From the NCBI GenBank assembly GCA_937944035.1, contig CALDZQ010000328.1:1-6842 (forward strand): 6,842 nucleotides of DNA. Reading direction: 5' to 3'. The position numbers and the translations under genes were made by a program. The stretch comes from an uncultured Neomegalonema sp. (GTDB lineage Bacteria > Pseudomonadota > Alphaproteobacteria > Rhodobacterales > Rhodobacteraceae). The notes below the pieces were generated by a model. That model was given only the letters and a program-made list of their open reading frames with translations, made no database searches and was not told the DNA's origin. This document shows positions 1 through 5,835 of this stretch, piece by piece. How positions within the stretch are numbered: the stretch's first letter is position 1; the number at the start of each line of letters is the position of its first letter.

Positions 1-1244
1 TCATCCAGCGGCGCGGGGTCCGGCGCACCCGCCTTCTTCCCTGCCAGTCCCATCGCCTGCGCGTCCTCATTCGGACGCCCCGCCACCATCAATGTGCCCA
101 GCGCTCCCGCCAGATCATCGCGCGCCGCCAACATCGCCACCGCACCCGCGTCTGTCAATCGTGCGTAGGTATCGACAAAAGCGGGCACATCATCGCCGCT
201 CACAACTGCGACTCCACGCTGCGCCGCCTCCAGCGGATTATGCCCGCCGACACCGTCCCACCCGCCGCCGATCAGCGCAACCGGTGCGAGGCTGTACCAC
301 AGCGGCAGCTCGCCCAGCGTATCGGCGACGTAAACCGCCCCCGTCGCCTCCCCGCCATCCGCGCGGCGTGTGACCCGCAAACCGCGCGCTTGCGCCAATG
401 CCTCAATCTCCGCCCCCCGCTCAGGATGACGCGGGGCGATGATGGTCAGCAGGTCGGGCACATCCTGCGCCAGCGCCTCATGCGCGTGGAGAGCGGCCAA
501 TTCATCACCCGGATGCGTGCTCGCCGCCAGCCACAGGGGCCGCGTGCCAATCACCGCGCGCTCCGCCGCCAGCGCATCCGCATCCACCGGATCCAGCCCC
601 CGCGCCGCTTTCAGATCACCCGTCACCACCACGCCACCCGCCCCAAGGCCCAGCAACCGCGCGCGAATGTCCTTCGTTTGCGCCAGCCGCAGATCAAACG
701 CGTTCAGCATCGCCGCCGCACTACCCTTGGCAACTCCCCAATTCCGTGCGGATGTTTTCGACATCCGCGCATTGACCAGCGCCATCGGAATCCCCCGCGC
801 CGCCGTTTCGCGCAGCATATTGGGCCACAGCTCGGATTCCATCCACAGCGCCATATCAGGCCGCCACAGGTCCAAAAACGCCGTCACGGCGCTCGGCGTA
901 TCGACGGGCACAAATCTGTGCGTCACATCGGGCGCGCGTTCCGCGATCAGCTTGGCCGATGTCACCGTGCCCGTGGTCATCAGCATCCGCGTATCAGGAT
1001 AGGCTCCGCGTATCGCGTCAATCAGCGGCAGTGCGGACAGCGCCTCGCCGACACTGGCCGCATGAACCCACACCGTCCGCCGCGCGGTTTCCGGTGCAGC
1101 CCCAAGCCCGAACCGCTCGCCAAGGCGGGCCGCGTCTTCCTTGCCCCGCGCCGCCCGCTTGCGCAAATGCCGTGCGATCAGGGGCGCGCCCAAACGGGTT
1201 CCGGCCCGATACAGGGATAACAGGGTCGTCCCGCGCATCTTCAT
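1..1244 (-). CDS. waaA: 3-deoxy-D-manno-octulosonic acid (Kdo) transferase, 3' end cut by window edge
   Basis: WaaA (KdtA) transfers Kdo from CMP-Kdo to the lipid A precursor at the cytoplasmic face of the inner membrane. I read 414 codons without a stop, ending in an incomplete codon at base 1; the family is usually about 420-430 residues, so only a short C-terminal piece should be missing. Visible landmarks: a hydrophobic/amphipathic N-terminal segment (about residues 6-27), VHAASVGE (60-67) carrying the conserved catalytic-type Glu67, MTTGTVTSAK (89-98), the signature ESELWPN (136-142), VNARMS (157-162), WLAASTHPGDE (238-248), APRHPER (270-276) and GGHNPLEAA (333-341), the conserved C-terminal nucleotide-sugar region. 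The start ATG (1244-1242) overlaps the stop of the upstream acyltransferase gene as ATGA, which implies translational coupling; a second ATG lies two codons in. It is the third visible gene of the minus-strand operon. In relatives lpxK often follows, but that would lie outside the window. Confidence 0.95.
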   Translation of the reverse strand, partial: MKMRGTTLLSLYRAGTRLGAPLIARHLRKRAARGKEDAARLGERFGLGAAPETARRTVWVHAASVGEALSALPLIDAIRGAYPDTRMLMTTGTVTSAKLIAERAPDVTHRFVPVDTPSAVTAFLDLWRPDMALWMESELWPNMLRETAARGIPMALVNARMSKTSARNWGVAKGSAAAMLNAFDLRLAQTKDIRARLLGLGAGGVVVTGDLKAARGLDPVDADALAAERAVIGTRPLWLAASTHPGDELAALHAHEALAQDVPDLLTIIAPRHPERGAEIEALAQARGLRVTRRADGGEATGAVYVADTLGELPLWYSLAPVALIGGGWDGVGGHNPLEAAQRGVAVVSGDDVPAFVDTYARLTDAGAVAMLAARDDLAGALGTLMVAGRPNEDAQAMGLAGKKAGAPDPAPLD

Positions 1245-1975
1245 ACCGGCGCGGCGGGCCGGACAGGCGCACGTCCCACCTCGCGATCCGCCCGCTCTGT
1301 CACCACGTTCAGCGCGTTTTCGACTTGCAAGCGAAACTCTTCCAACGCCTCCGCATTGCCCGCATCAGGCGGATAGAGGGCTTCACCGGCCACAAAGCAC
1401 CCGCGCCCGAACGGCAGGGGAAACTGAAACCTGTCCCAACTGTTCAACGTGCGCGCCGTTTTCGTGGCATAGGCGAGCGGTATGACCGGAACCCCCGCTT
1501 GCGCCGCGATGGAAGCGATACCGATTTTCGCCCGCATCCTCGGCCCGCGCGGCCCGTCCGGGGTGATGGTGACGACCTGATTGTCTTTCAGCCGCTCGAC
1601 CGTTTGGCGCAGCACGGCAATCGCGCCCTTGCGCTTGTCCCGCTTGCGCAGGTCGCGCGAGGAGCCGCGAATGGTATCGGCCCCGAAATAGCCGATGGTT
1701 TTCGCGATCAACTCCCCGTCACGATTGGCCGAGATCACCACATTCACAGGCAGCGCCGATTTCTCGATCAGCGCGGTCATCATGATAATCCTCCCGTGCC
1801 AGAAGGTGACGATGAACGGTTTTTTGCTGGCGATCAGCGCGTCCATATGGTCGGCCCCGATCCACTGCCAGCGGATGCAGCGATGCGCCAGACGCAGGTA
1901 TTTCGCACCGAGCCAGGGCAGCACGCGCCCCAGCACCAGTTCAAACGTCCGCAAAAGGCCTTTGCTGATCTCCAT
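1241..1975 (-). CDS. DUF374 family lysophospholipid acyltransferase-like protein, candidate lipid A late acyltransferase
   Basis: This 244-residue protein belongs to the DUF374 group of the lysophospholipid acyltransferase superfamily. Seen in the sequence: an N-terminal hydrophobic stretch (about 8-24), TFWHGR (57-62) with the putative catalytic His60, ISANRDGELIA (81-91), RGSSR (103-107), and the hallmark TPDGPRGPR (138-146) followed by the hydrophobic GVPVIPLAYAT (161-171). The length is full for the family. From family knowledge, the epsilonproteobacterial lipid A secondary acyltransferase LpxJ is, as I recall, of this type, and the protein is unlike classical LpxL/LpxM. Immediate coupling to waaA by a 4-base ATGA overlap, and an 11-base gap to the DUF4170 gene before it, argue that it acts on lipid A or Kdo-lipid A at the inner membrane. 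The acyl donor and position cannot be told from sequence. The start ATG is preceded by only a weak AGGG element. Confidence 0.88.
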   Translation of the reverse strand: MEISKGLLRTFELVLGRVLPWLGAKYLRLAHRCIRWQWIGADHMDALIASKKPFIVTFWHGRIIMMTALIEKSALPVNVVISANRDGELIAKTIGYFGADTIRGSSRDLRKRDKRKGAIAVLRQTVERLKDNQVVTITPDGPRGPRMRAKIGIASIAAQAGVPVIPLAYATKTARTLNSWDRFQFPLPFGRGCFVAGEALYPPDAGNAEALEEFRLQVENALNVVTERADREVGRAPVRPAAPV

Positions 1976-1986
1976 AAAGCTTAGCC

Positions 1987-2223
1987 CTACGCCGGTAGCG
2001 CGCTGTCCTCGGTTGTTTCGTCCTCAAGCCGATGCAGATGCGCGATGAAGTACCGCATATGCGCATTGTCCACAGTGCGCTGCGCCGCCTCTTTCCACGC
2101 TGCGAAAGCGGTGGCGTAGTTGGGGTACATGCCGATCACATCGATCTTGGAATAATCAATAAATTCAGTCTTCTGAGGATCAATCAGCTCGCCGCCATAG
2201 ACGAGGTGCAGTTTGGGGGTCAT
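1987..2223 (-). CDS. DUF4170 domain protein, first gene of lipid A operon
   Basis: A 78-residue soluble protein that matches the small alphaproteobacterial DUF4170 family from memory: KLHLVYGGELIDP near the N terminus, then FIDYSKIDVIGMYPNYATAFAAWK, and the strongly conserved core TVDNAHMRYFIAHLHRL. It has no signal peptide or membrane segment, and its biochemical function is unknown. The frame is open further upstream, to an ATG at 2343, but I start at 2223 because GGAG sits 7 bases before this ATG and because family members begin just before the KLHLV motif; an ATG two codons upstream (2229) has GGAG only one base away. Its TAG stop is 11 bases before the DUF374 start, so the two are almost certainly co-transcribed and this small protein is the operon's first gene. 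That makes a role in envelope lipid synthesis or its control plausible, but this is inference from position. Confidence 0.85.
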   Translation of the reverse strand: MTPKLHLVYGGELIDPQKTEFIDYSKIDVIGMYPNYATAFAAWKEAAQRTVDNAHMRYFIAHLHRLEDETTEDSALPA

Positions 2224-2230
2224 GGGCATT

Positions 2231-2234
2231 CTCC
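2231..2234 (-). promoter_or_regulatory. Ribosome binding site deciding the DUF4170 start
   Basis: GGAG on the minus strand lies 7 bases before the ATG at 2223. That spacing favours this ATG over the in-frame ATG at 2229, which would be only one base away. Confidence 0.6.
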
Positions 2235-2244
2235 GCTCTTCGAT

Positions 2245-2258
2245 TGTTGCGCGCAACA
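2245..2258. repeat. Perfect 14-bp palindrome in divergent intergenic region
   Basis: TGTTGCGCGCAACA reads identically on both strands, with no mismatch and no spacer. It lies 21 bases upstream of the DUF4170 start, between the divergent lipid A and hydro-lyase operons. It could be an operator for a dimeric regulator; the lack of a loop makes an RNA hairpin less likely. The next flanking pair (T/G) does not extend the symmetry. No second copy is obvious in the window. Confidence 0.5.
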
Positions 2259-2268
2259 GACCTGTATG

Positions 2269-2297
2269 CACATAGCCTTGCCTGAGGGTTATCACAA
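2269..2297 (-). promoter_or_regulatory. Possible sigma-70-type promoter for the lipid A operon
   Basis: On the minus strand, TTGTGA (2297-2292) and TATGTG (2274-2269) are separated by exactly 17 bases. They match the consensus boxes at 4/6 and 3/6. Transcription would begin near 2262, just before the palindrome at 2245-2258, an operator-like arrangement. The boxes are weak, so this is only a candidate. Confidence 0.3.
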
Positions 2298-2310
2298 TGG
2301 CGCAGACCAC

Positions 2311-2339
2311 TTGCCTCAACAGGTCAGCCGTCGCACAAT
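2311..2339 (+). promoter_or_regulatory. Possible promoter giving a near-leaderless hydro-lyase mRNA
   Basis: TTGCCT (2311-2316) and CACAAT (2334-2339) are 17 bases apart and each matches the consensus at 4/6. A start about 7 bases after the -10 box falls on or beside the A of the alpha-subunit ATG (2346). That gene has no Shine-Dalgarno sequence, which would fit a leaderless transcript. Both boxes are weak, so confidence is low. Confidence 0.25.
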
Positions 2340-2345
2340 CCACCC

Positions 2346-3326
2346 ATGAGCACCATGATCCCTATCGACACGATCCAATCGACGGCGGAGACGCTGATGG
2401 ACAAAGCCGCCATTGAAATCCCGCAGGATTATCTCGACGGCTTGCGCGCCACCGCTGCCGTTGAAGATGGCGATTTGTCTTCCTTTGTCCTGCAAGCGAT
2501 GCTTGAGAATTACGAGGCGGCAAAAGAAGACCGCCGCGCGATGTGCGGCGATACCGGCTGCCCGCGCTGGTATGTGAAGATGGGCAATGACGCGCGGATC
2601 GAGGGCGGCCCCGTGGCACTGGAACACGCGCTGCGCCTCGCCACAGCCAACGCCACCAACGGCGTCCCGCTGCGCCCCAACCGCGTGCATCCGCTCTGGC
2701 GGACCGACCATAACAACAATGTTGGCATCAACGCGCCGGAGATCGAGTACGGCTATGAGCCGGGCGAGAACGGTGCGCAGGCCAACTGGATCGACCTGAC
2801 CACCGTGCATAAGGGCGGCTTGTTCGGCACGGATTACCGGATGCTGTTCCCGTCGGATGGGATCGAGGGGATCAGGCGGTTTTTCCTCGACAGCCTTGTC
2901 GCTTTCGGCAAGCGCGGTCTGGCCTGTCAGCCCGCGATCATCGGCATCGGGTTGGGCGGCTCGAAAGATACCTGCATGGTCCTCGGCAAGCGCGCCGCCT
3001 GCCTGCGCACCGTCGGAGACCGCAACCCGGACCCGAAAATCGCCGCCATCGAAGAAGAATTCAAAGAGCTTGGCAATTCCATCGGCATGGGCGCGATGGG
3101 GTTTGTGGGCAAATCAATGGTGATCGATTGTCATATCGAGGTCGGCTACTGCCACACGGGCGGAATGCAGATGAGCGTCCACGCCTTCTGTCTCTCCTCC
3201 CGCCGCGCCGTCGCCCGCATCCATGCCGATGGCCGCGTCGAATACCGCACCGATCCGGACTGGTTCACGCCATATCAGCGGCGTGAGACAGTGGGCTGGT
3301 TGGATCAGTTGGAGGCGGCGGAGTGA
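2346..3326 (+). CDS. Class I Fe-S hydro-lyase (fumarase/L-tartrate dehydratase family), alpha subunit
   Basis: A 326-residue protein colinear with the N-terminal, [4Fe-4S]-binding half of class I fumarases and with L(+)-tartrate dehydratase alpha subunit TtdA. The three expected cluster cysteines are visible at family-like spacing: Cys67 in MCGDTG, Cys194 in ACQPAIIGIGLGG, and Cys282 in FCLSSRRA. Also present are a helical N-terminal region (11-65), the MLFPSDGIEGI segment (166-176) equivalent to the family's PSEG region, and RTVGDRNPDPK (221-231), matching RPIGSRHPNPK of TtdA as I recall it. The enzyme should add or remove water at a 2-hydroxy dicarboxylate/enoate with its beta partner (3880-4545) in the cytoplasm. 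The usual proline pair of the second cysteine motif reads CQP instead of CPP, and the central region (115-165) is divergent, so the substrate (fumarate/malate, tartrate, mesaconate or another) is unassigned. No Shine-Dalgarno precedes the ATG; a second ATG lies three codons in. The TGA is followed by a nuclease-like gene rather than by the beta gene. Confidence 0.9.
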   Translation: MSTMIPIDTIQSTAETLMDKAAIEIPQDYLDGLRATAAVEDGDLSSFVLQAMLENYEAAKEDRRAMCGDTGCPRWYVKMGNDARIEGGPVALEHALRLATANATNGVPLRPNRVHPLWRTDHNNNVGINAPEIEYGYEPGENGAQANWIDLTTVHKGGLFGTDYRMLFPSDGIEGIRRFFLDSLVAFGKRGLACQPAIIGIGLGGSKDTCMVLGKRAACLRTVGDRNPDPKIAAIEEEFKELGNSIGMGAMGFVGKSMVIDCHIEVGYCHTGGMQMSVHAFCLSSRRAVARIHADGRVEYRTDPDWFTPYQRRETVGWLDQLEAAE

Positions 3327-3351
3327 TGAACCCTTGTATATCCCCTCACAA

Positions 3352-3876
3352 ATGCCGAAACATGATCCCATGAACAAGATCGTCCATTTTGATGGCGCCC
3401 CGCATGAGCTTGCCCGACTGGATCGGGTCCGCATCTCACCTTCAATGCGTGTGCATGGCGAGGTGACGGGTCAGGTCTTCATCGCTTTGTCCGTTCCGCT
3501 GAAAAAACGCTTCAGAGCCGGATTGGACGTTGCCGTCTTCTTTGGCGAGGGCGAAATGCGCTCTCCTGATATTTCGATCTATCCGGCTGACGCGGATGAC
3601 AGATACGTTAAGGCGGATGATCTTGAATTTGCTGTCGAAGTTTCGGTTTCGACGCTGCATCAAGACTTGCGAACCAAGGCGCGTCTCTTCTCCCGGCATG
3701 GCGCTCCTGAATTGTGGATCATCGATGTGAATAAGCGCCAAACCCACATCCACCGCTCCCCCACGCCGGACGGCTACGGCGCGGTTGAGGTGCGCGCGTG
3801 GACCGACACAATCCGCCCCCTCTGCGCACCCGATGTTGCGGTGATACTGTCCGAAGACCTTGACGGGATCGTCTGA
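3352..3876 (+). CDS. Uma2 family (DUF820) PD-(D/E)XK nuclease-like protein
   Basis: A protein of about 174 residues resembling the Uma2 putative restriction-endonuclease-like family. In order: HEL (18-20), the remnant of the family's ELIDG motif; HGEVTGQVFIAL (35-46), the usual H...L helix; SPDISIY (71-77) with Asp73; FAVEVSVST (93-101) with Glu96; DLRTKARLF (105-113) with Lys109; then PELWIIDVNKR (119-129). Catalytic-type Asp, Glu and Lys are therefore all retained. The usual N-terminal EFLALPE-like segment is missing, so the protein is slightly short. The start is uncertain: ATGs at 3352 and 3370 are both possible and neither has a good ribosome binding site; an in-frame ATG at 3223 would overlap the alpha-subunit gene by about 100 bases. 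It lies 25 bases after the alpha gene and ends 3 bases before the beta gene, so it sits inside the enzyme operon. Biological function is unknown for most of this family. Confidence 0.8.
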   Translation: MPKHDPMNKIVHFDGAPHELARLDRVRISPSMRVHGEVTGQVFIALSVPLKKRFRAGLDVAVFFGEGEMRSPDISIYPADADDRYVKADDLEFAVEVSVSTLHQDLRTKARLFSRHGAPELWIIDVNKRQTHIHRSPTPDGYGAVEVRAWTDTIRPLCAPDVAVILSEDLDGIV

Positions 3877-3879
3877 GCG

Positions 3880-4545
3880 ATGGCCCCCCCGAAAATCCGC
3901 CTCAGCACAACCCCGACACCGGAGGCACTTGCCGCATTGAAGCTCGGCGACATCGTCTATCTCGACGGCCTCATGTACACCGCCCGCGAGGGTGTCTACA
4001 TGCGGGCGTTGGAGGAAAAAGCCAACATCCCGATGGAGTTGCCTCAACAAAGCGCGGCGAATTTCCACTGCTCCCCGGCGGCCAGCATCAACAGCGACGG
4101 CAGCTTTACGATGGGCGCGGTGACGGCGACCGCCTCGTTCCGCTTTGCCAAATGGATCGGCGAGTGGTTCGAGAAATCCGGCGCAAAGCTGATCGTCGGC
4201 AAGGGCGGCATGTCACCGGAGACTTACAAGCAGCATTTCGTCCCGAACGGCGCGATTTATCTGACCACCGTCGGCTATGGCACGGGCGCATTGCTGGGGC
4301 GCGGGGTCGAGAATGTCGAGGCCGTGCATTGGAGCGAGGAACTCGGCCATGCGCAGGCGATGTGGGTGCTGAAATGCACGAATATGGGACCGTTCATCGT
4401 TGCCTCAGACCTGCAAGGAAACTGTCTTTTCGAGCGCGAGAACGCCAAAATCGCCCCCGGTTTGGCGAAGGCGTATGAGGGCACGCGCCCGGCCACGCTC
4501 AAACGTTACGGCGAGACCGATGACCGCACGGATGAGCTGATTTGA
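3880..4545 (+). CDS. Class I Fe-S hydro-lyase (fumarase/L-tartrate dehydratase family), beta subunit
   Basis: A 221-residue protein colinear with the C-terminal half of class I fumarases and with tartrate dehydratase beta subunit TtdB. Family landmarks: LGDIVYLDGLMYTAREGVYMRAL (22-44), corresponding to the GD.v.l.G...ARD..H.R region; FHCSPAA (62-68) for HaGPi; GAVTATASFRF (79-89) for the substrate-binding VGPTTS.RM segment; KLIVGKGGM (103-111), close to TtdB; and VEAVHWSEELG (146-156). The canonical ARD..H and GPTT..RM residues are replaced, which suggests a substrate other than fumarate, although Arg36 and Lys108 remain. The C terminus, LKRYGETDDRTDELI, is highly polar. The start is 3 bases after the Uma2 stop without a clear ribosome binding site of its own, so translation is probably coupled to the Uma2 gene. 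The enzyme needs the alpha subunit at 2346-3326 to carry the Fe-S cluster. Confidence 0.88.
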   Translation: MAPPKIRLSTTPTPEALAALKLGDIVYLDGLMYTAREGVYMRALEEKANIPMELPQQSAANFHCSPAASINSDGSFTMGAVTATASFRFAKWIGEWFEKSGAKLIVGKGGMSPETYKQHFVPNGAIYLTTVGYGTGALLGRGVENVEAVHWSEELGHAQAMWVLKCTNMGPFIVASDLQGNCLFERENAKIAPGLAKAYEGTRPATLKRYGETDDRTDELI

Positions 4546-4567
4546 CCTGCCATGTTGCGGGTGATGT

Positions 4568-5311
4568 ATGACCCCCGAATTCATCGTCTTCCTGATGATC
4601 GGTGCGTTTTGTGGCGGGTTTATCAATGGCTTGGCGGGCTTTGGCACGGCGCTTTTCGCGTTGGGCTGGTGGTTGCAAGTGATGACGCCGGTGCAGGCGG
4701 TCACATTGGTTCTTGCGCTATCGATGGCCAGCGGGGTTCCGGGAATGCTGTTGATCCGCAAAAATATCGAGTATCCCCGCCTTGCGCGGTTCCTTGTGCC
4801 GGGATTGCTCGGCATTCCGCTCGGCATCTACCTGCTCGCGTTGGTCGATGCGAATTTTCTGAAGCTTGTGGTCGCCATCTTCCTGCTGATCTATGGCGGC
4901 TATTTCACGTTCCGGCAAAGGCTGCCCCATGTCACGGGCGACTATCCCGTTATTGACGGAACCATCGGCTTTATCGGCGGCGTTCTTGGCGCGATTGCCG
5001 GGCTTTCGGGTGCTTTGCCGACGATGTGGTGCGCATTGAAGCCCTGGGCCAAGACCAAACAGCGCGCGCTCTTACAGCCCTATAACTTCGCGATTCAAGT
5101 CGTGGCTTCGTTCATGCTGGCCCTGACAGGGGCGTTTACGGGCGAAGCCCTGTTCGTGATCGCCATCTCATTGCCTGTCACCATGATCGCGGCGCAGCTG
5201 GGCATCCACGTTTTCAAGCGGCTGGACGATGACCAATTCCGCCGTTTGCTGATCGCCCTGATGTTTGCGGCGGGCATTATCGTTGCCATGCTGGCGTTGT
5301 TCGCGCCGTAA
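4568..5311 (+). CDS. TSUP family (TauE/SafE) membrane transporter
   Basis: A 247-residue, very hydrophobic inner-membrane protein with about seven to eight predicted membrane segments and the two-repeat layout of the TSUP family: GLAGFGTAL (21-29) in the first half and GFIGGVLGAIAGLSGALP (134-151) in the second, each after or within a Gly-rich helix, joined by a polar loop (about 115-128, FRQRLPHVTGDYP). Known TSUP members move small anions such as sulfite, sulfoacetate, taurine and other carboxylates/sulfonates, often as exporters. The gene starts 22 bases after the beta subunit on the same strand, which suggests co-transcription, and its cargo may be the substrate or product of the hydro-lyase; that is inference. 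A GGGTGA-like element lies just before the ATG. The length is typical and no residue is obviously missing. Confidence 0.88.
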   Translation: MTPEFIVFLMIGAFCGGFINGLAGFGTALFALGWWLQVMTPVQAVTLVLALSMASGVPGMLLIRKNIEYPRLARFLVPGLLGIPLGIYLLALVDANFLKLVVAIFLLIYGGYFTFRQRLPHVTGDYPVIDGTIGFIGGVLGAIAGLSGALPTMWCALKPWAKTKQRALLQPYNFAIQVVASFMLALTGAFTGEALFVIAISLPVTMIAAQLGIHVFKRLDDDQFRRLLIALMFAAGIIVAMLALFAP

Positions 5312-5318
5312 ACGCGCC

Positions 5319-5348
5319 GCGCGAGCGGGCAGGTCGCCCGCGCAGCGC
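5319..5348. terminator. Hairpin between convergent genes, possible two-way terminator
   Basis: GCGGGC (5325-5330) pairs with GCCCGC (5336-5341) around a 5-base loop. After a mismatch and a bulged A the stem continues with GCGC at each end. It starts 8 bases after the TSUP stop and 6 bases after the opposite gene's stop. There is no run of T on either side, so it may need Rho or act mainly as an mRNA-end stabiliser. Confidence 0.5.
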
Positions 5349-5354
5349 ATCGTA

Positions 5355-5801
5355 TCAGTAGTAGACCGTACCGGAGCCGTACAAACCGCACGTTCCCACG
5401 CTGATCGTCTGACCGCACGAATTGGTCGGCCACGAAACCAGCGGATACGTGCTGTTGCCATAATACCCGCTGTTGCTATAACTTGTGTACGGTGATGTAT
5501 AGCTGTAGCTGGTACTCGGCGCGACATAGTAACTGCTAGTTAACGGCTGGGTTTGAATGTAAGCGTTATTATAACCGCTTGATCCGTAATACGAACTGCC
5601 GCTGTAATACGACCCGCTTCCGTAATACGAGCCACACGGAGAAAGACAAGGATTCTGGTATGTGCTGTGATGCCTGATATTGTGGGCATATTCACAATAC
5701 GGACCGTTCCATACTGAACAATTCGATGCATGGGACAAGGCCTGTCCACCCGTCGCCGCAAGCATCAAAAATGCGCCCATTGCAGTTGATACAATCTTCA
5801 T
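5355..5801 (-). CDS. Small exported Tyr/Ser/Gly-rich protein with six cysteines
   Basis: A 148-residue protein I do not recognise. It starts with a typical Sec signal peptide: MK, a hydrophobic core (about residues 8-17), then AXA-like ends at GGQA (18-21) or SHA (23-25), so the mature protein is about 123-127 residues. The mature part has roughly 23 tyrosines, almost one residue in five, many as YY pairs, and is rich in Ser, Gly, Thr and Asn. Six cysteines fall in an N-terminal group (28, 36, 52, 56) and a C-terminal pair (129, 138), which would suit disulfides in the periplasm or outside the cell. Residues 58-75 hold three tandem SYY-xxx hexapeptides. It ends in VYY. I place the start at 5801 because AAGGGGAG lies 4 bases before it; an in-frame ATG at 5864 overlaps the promoter and lacks a signal peptide start. 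A surface, matrix or adhesive protein is possible, but nothing here proves it. It is convergent with the TSUP gene and probably monocistronic. Confidence 0.82.
   Translation of the reverse strand: MKIVSTAMGAFLMLAATGGQALSHASNCSVWNGPYCEYAHNIRHHSTYQNPCLSPCGSYYGSGSYYSGSSYYGSSGYNNAYIQTQPLTSSYYVAPSTSYSYTSPYTSYSNSGYYGNSTYPLVSWPTNSCGQTISVGTCGLYGSGTVYY
5577..5630 (-). repeat. Three tandem 18-bp coding repeats (SYY hexapeptides)
   Basis: Three consecutive 18-base units on the minus strand each begin with the identical nine bases TCGTATTAC (Ser-Tyr-Tyr) and then diverge. They encode SYYGSG, SYYSGS and SYYGSS. The shared codons point to recent duplication or slippage inside the gene. Confidence 0.75.
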
Positions 5802-5805
5802 AATA

Positions 5806-5813
5806 CTCCCCTT
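5806..5813 (-). promoter_or_regulatory. Strong ribosome binding site of the Tyr-rich exported protein
   Basis: AAGGGGAG on the minus strand lies 4 bases before the ATG at 5801. It is one of the best Shine-Dalgarno sequences in the window and sets this start ahead of the longer in-frame ORF. Confidence 0.7.
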
Positions 5814-5835
5814 TTCGAATCGTAGTTGGATGACG

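Noticed and set aside
240..1220. Long plus-strand open frame of 326 codons, very rich in Arg, Pro, Gln and His
   Set aside because: It is antisense to waaA, whose minus-strand frame shows all family motifs. The Arg/Pro-rich composition is typical of a shadow frame in G+C-rich DNA.
959..1984. Plus-strand open frame of 341 codons across waaA and the DUF374 gene
   Set aside because: It spans the antisense of two well-supported genes and has no recognisable domain.
2226..2343. N-terminal extension of the DUF4170 protein to the ATG at 2343
   Set aside because: Family members start near the KLHLV motif, the ribosome binding site points to 2223, and the extension would cover the whole divergent promoter region.
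3223..3351. Start of the Uma2 gene at the in-frame ATG at 3223
   Set aside because: It would overlap the alpha-subunit gene by about 100 bases, and the added residues are low-quality shadow sequence.
3352..3876. Reading the Uma2 gene as part of a restriction or other defence system
   Set aside because: No methyltransferase, helicase, toxin-antitoxin partner or mobile element is next to it; its only neighbours are enzyme subunits.
3442..4068. Minus-strand open frame of 208 codons
   Set aside because: It is antisense to the Uma2 and beta-subunit genes, both with clear family motifs; no domain recognised.
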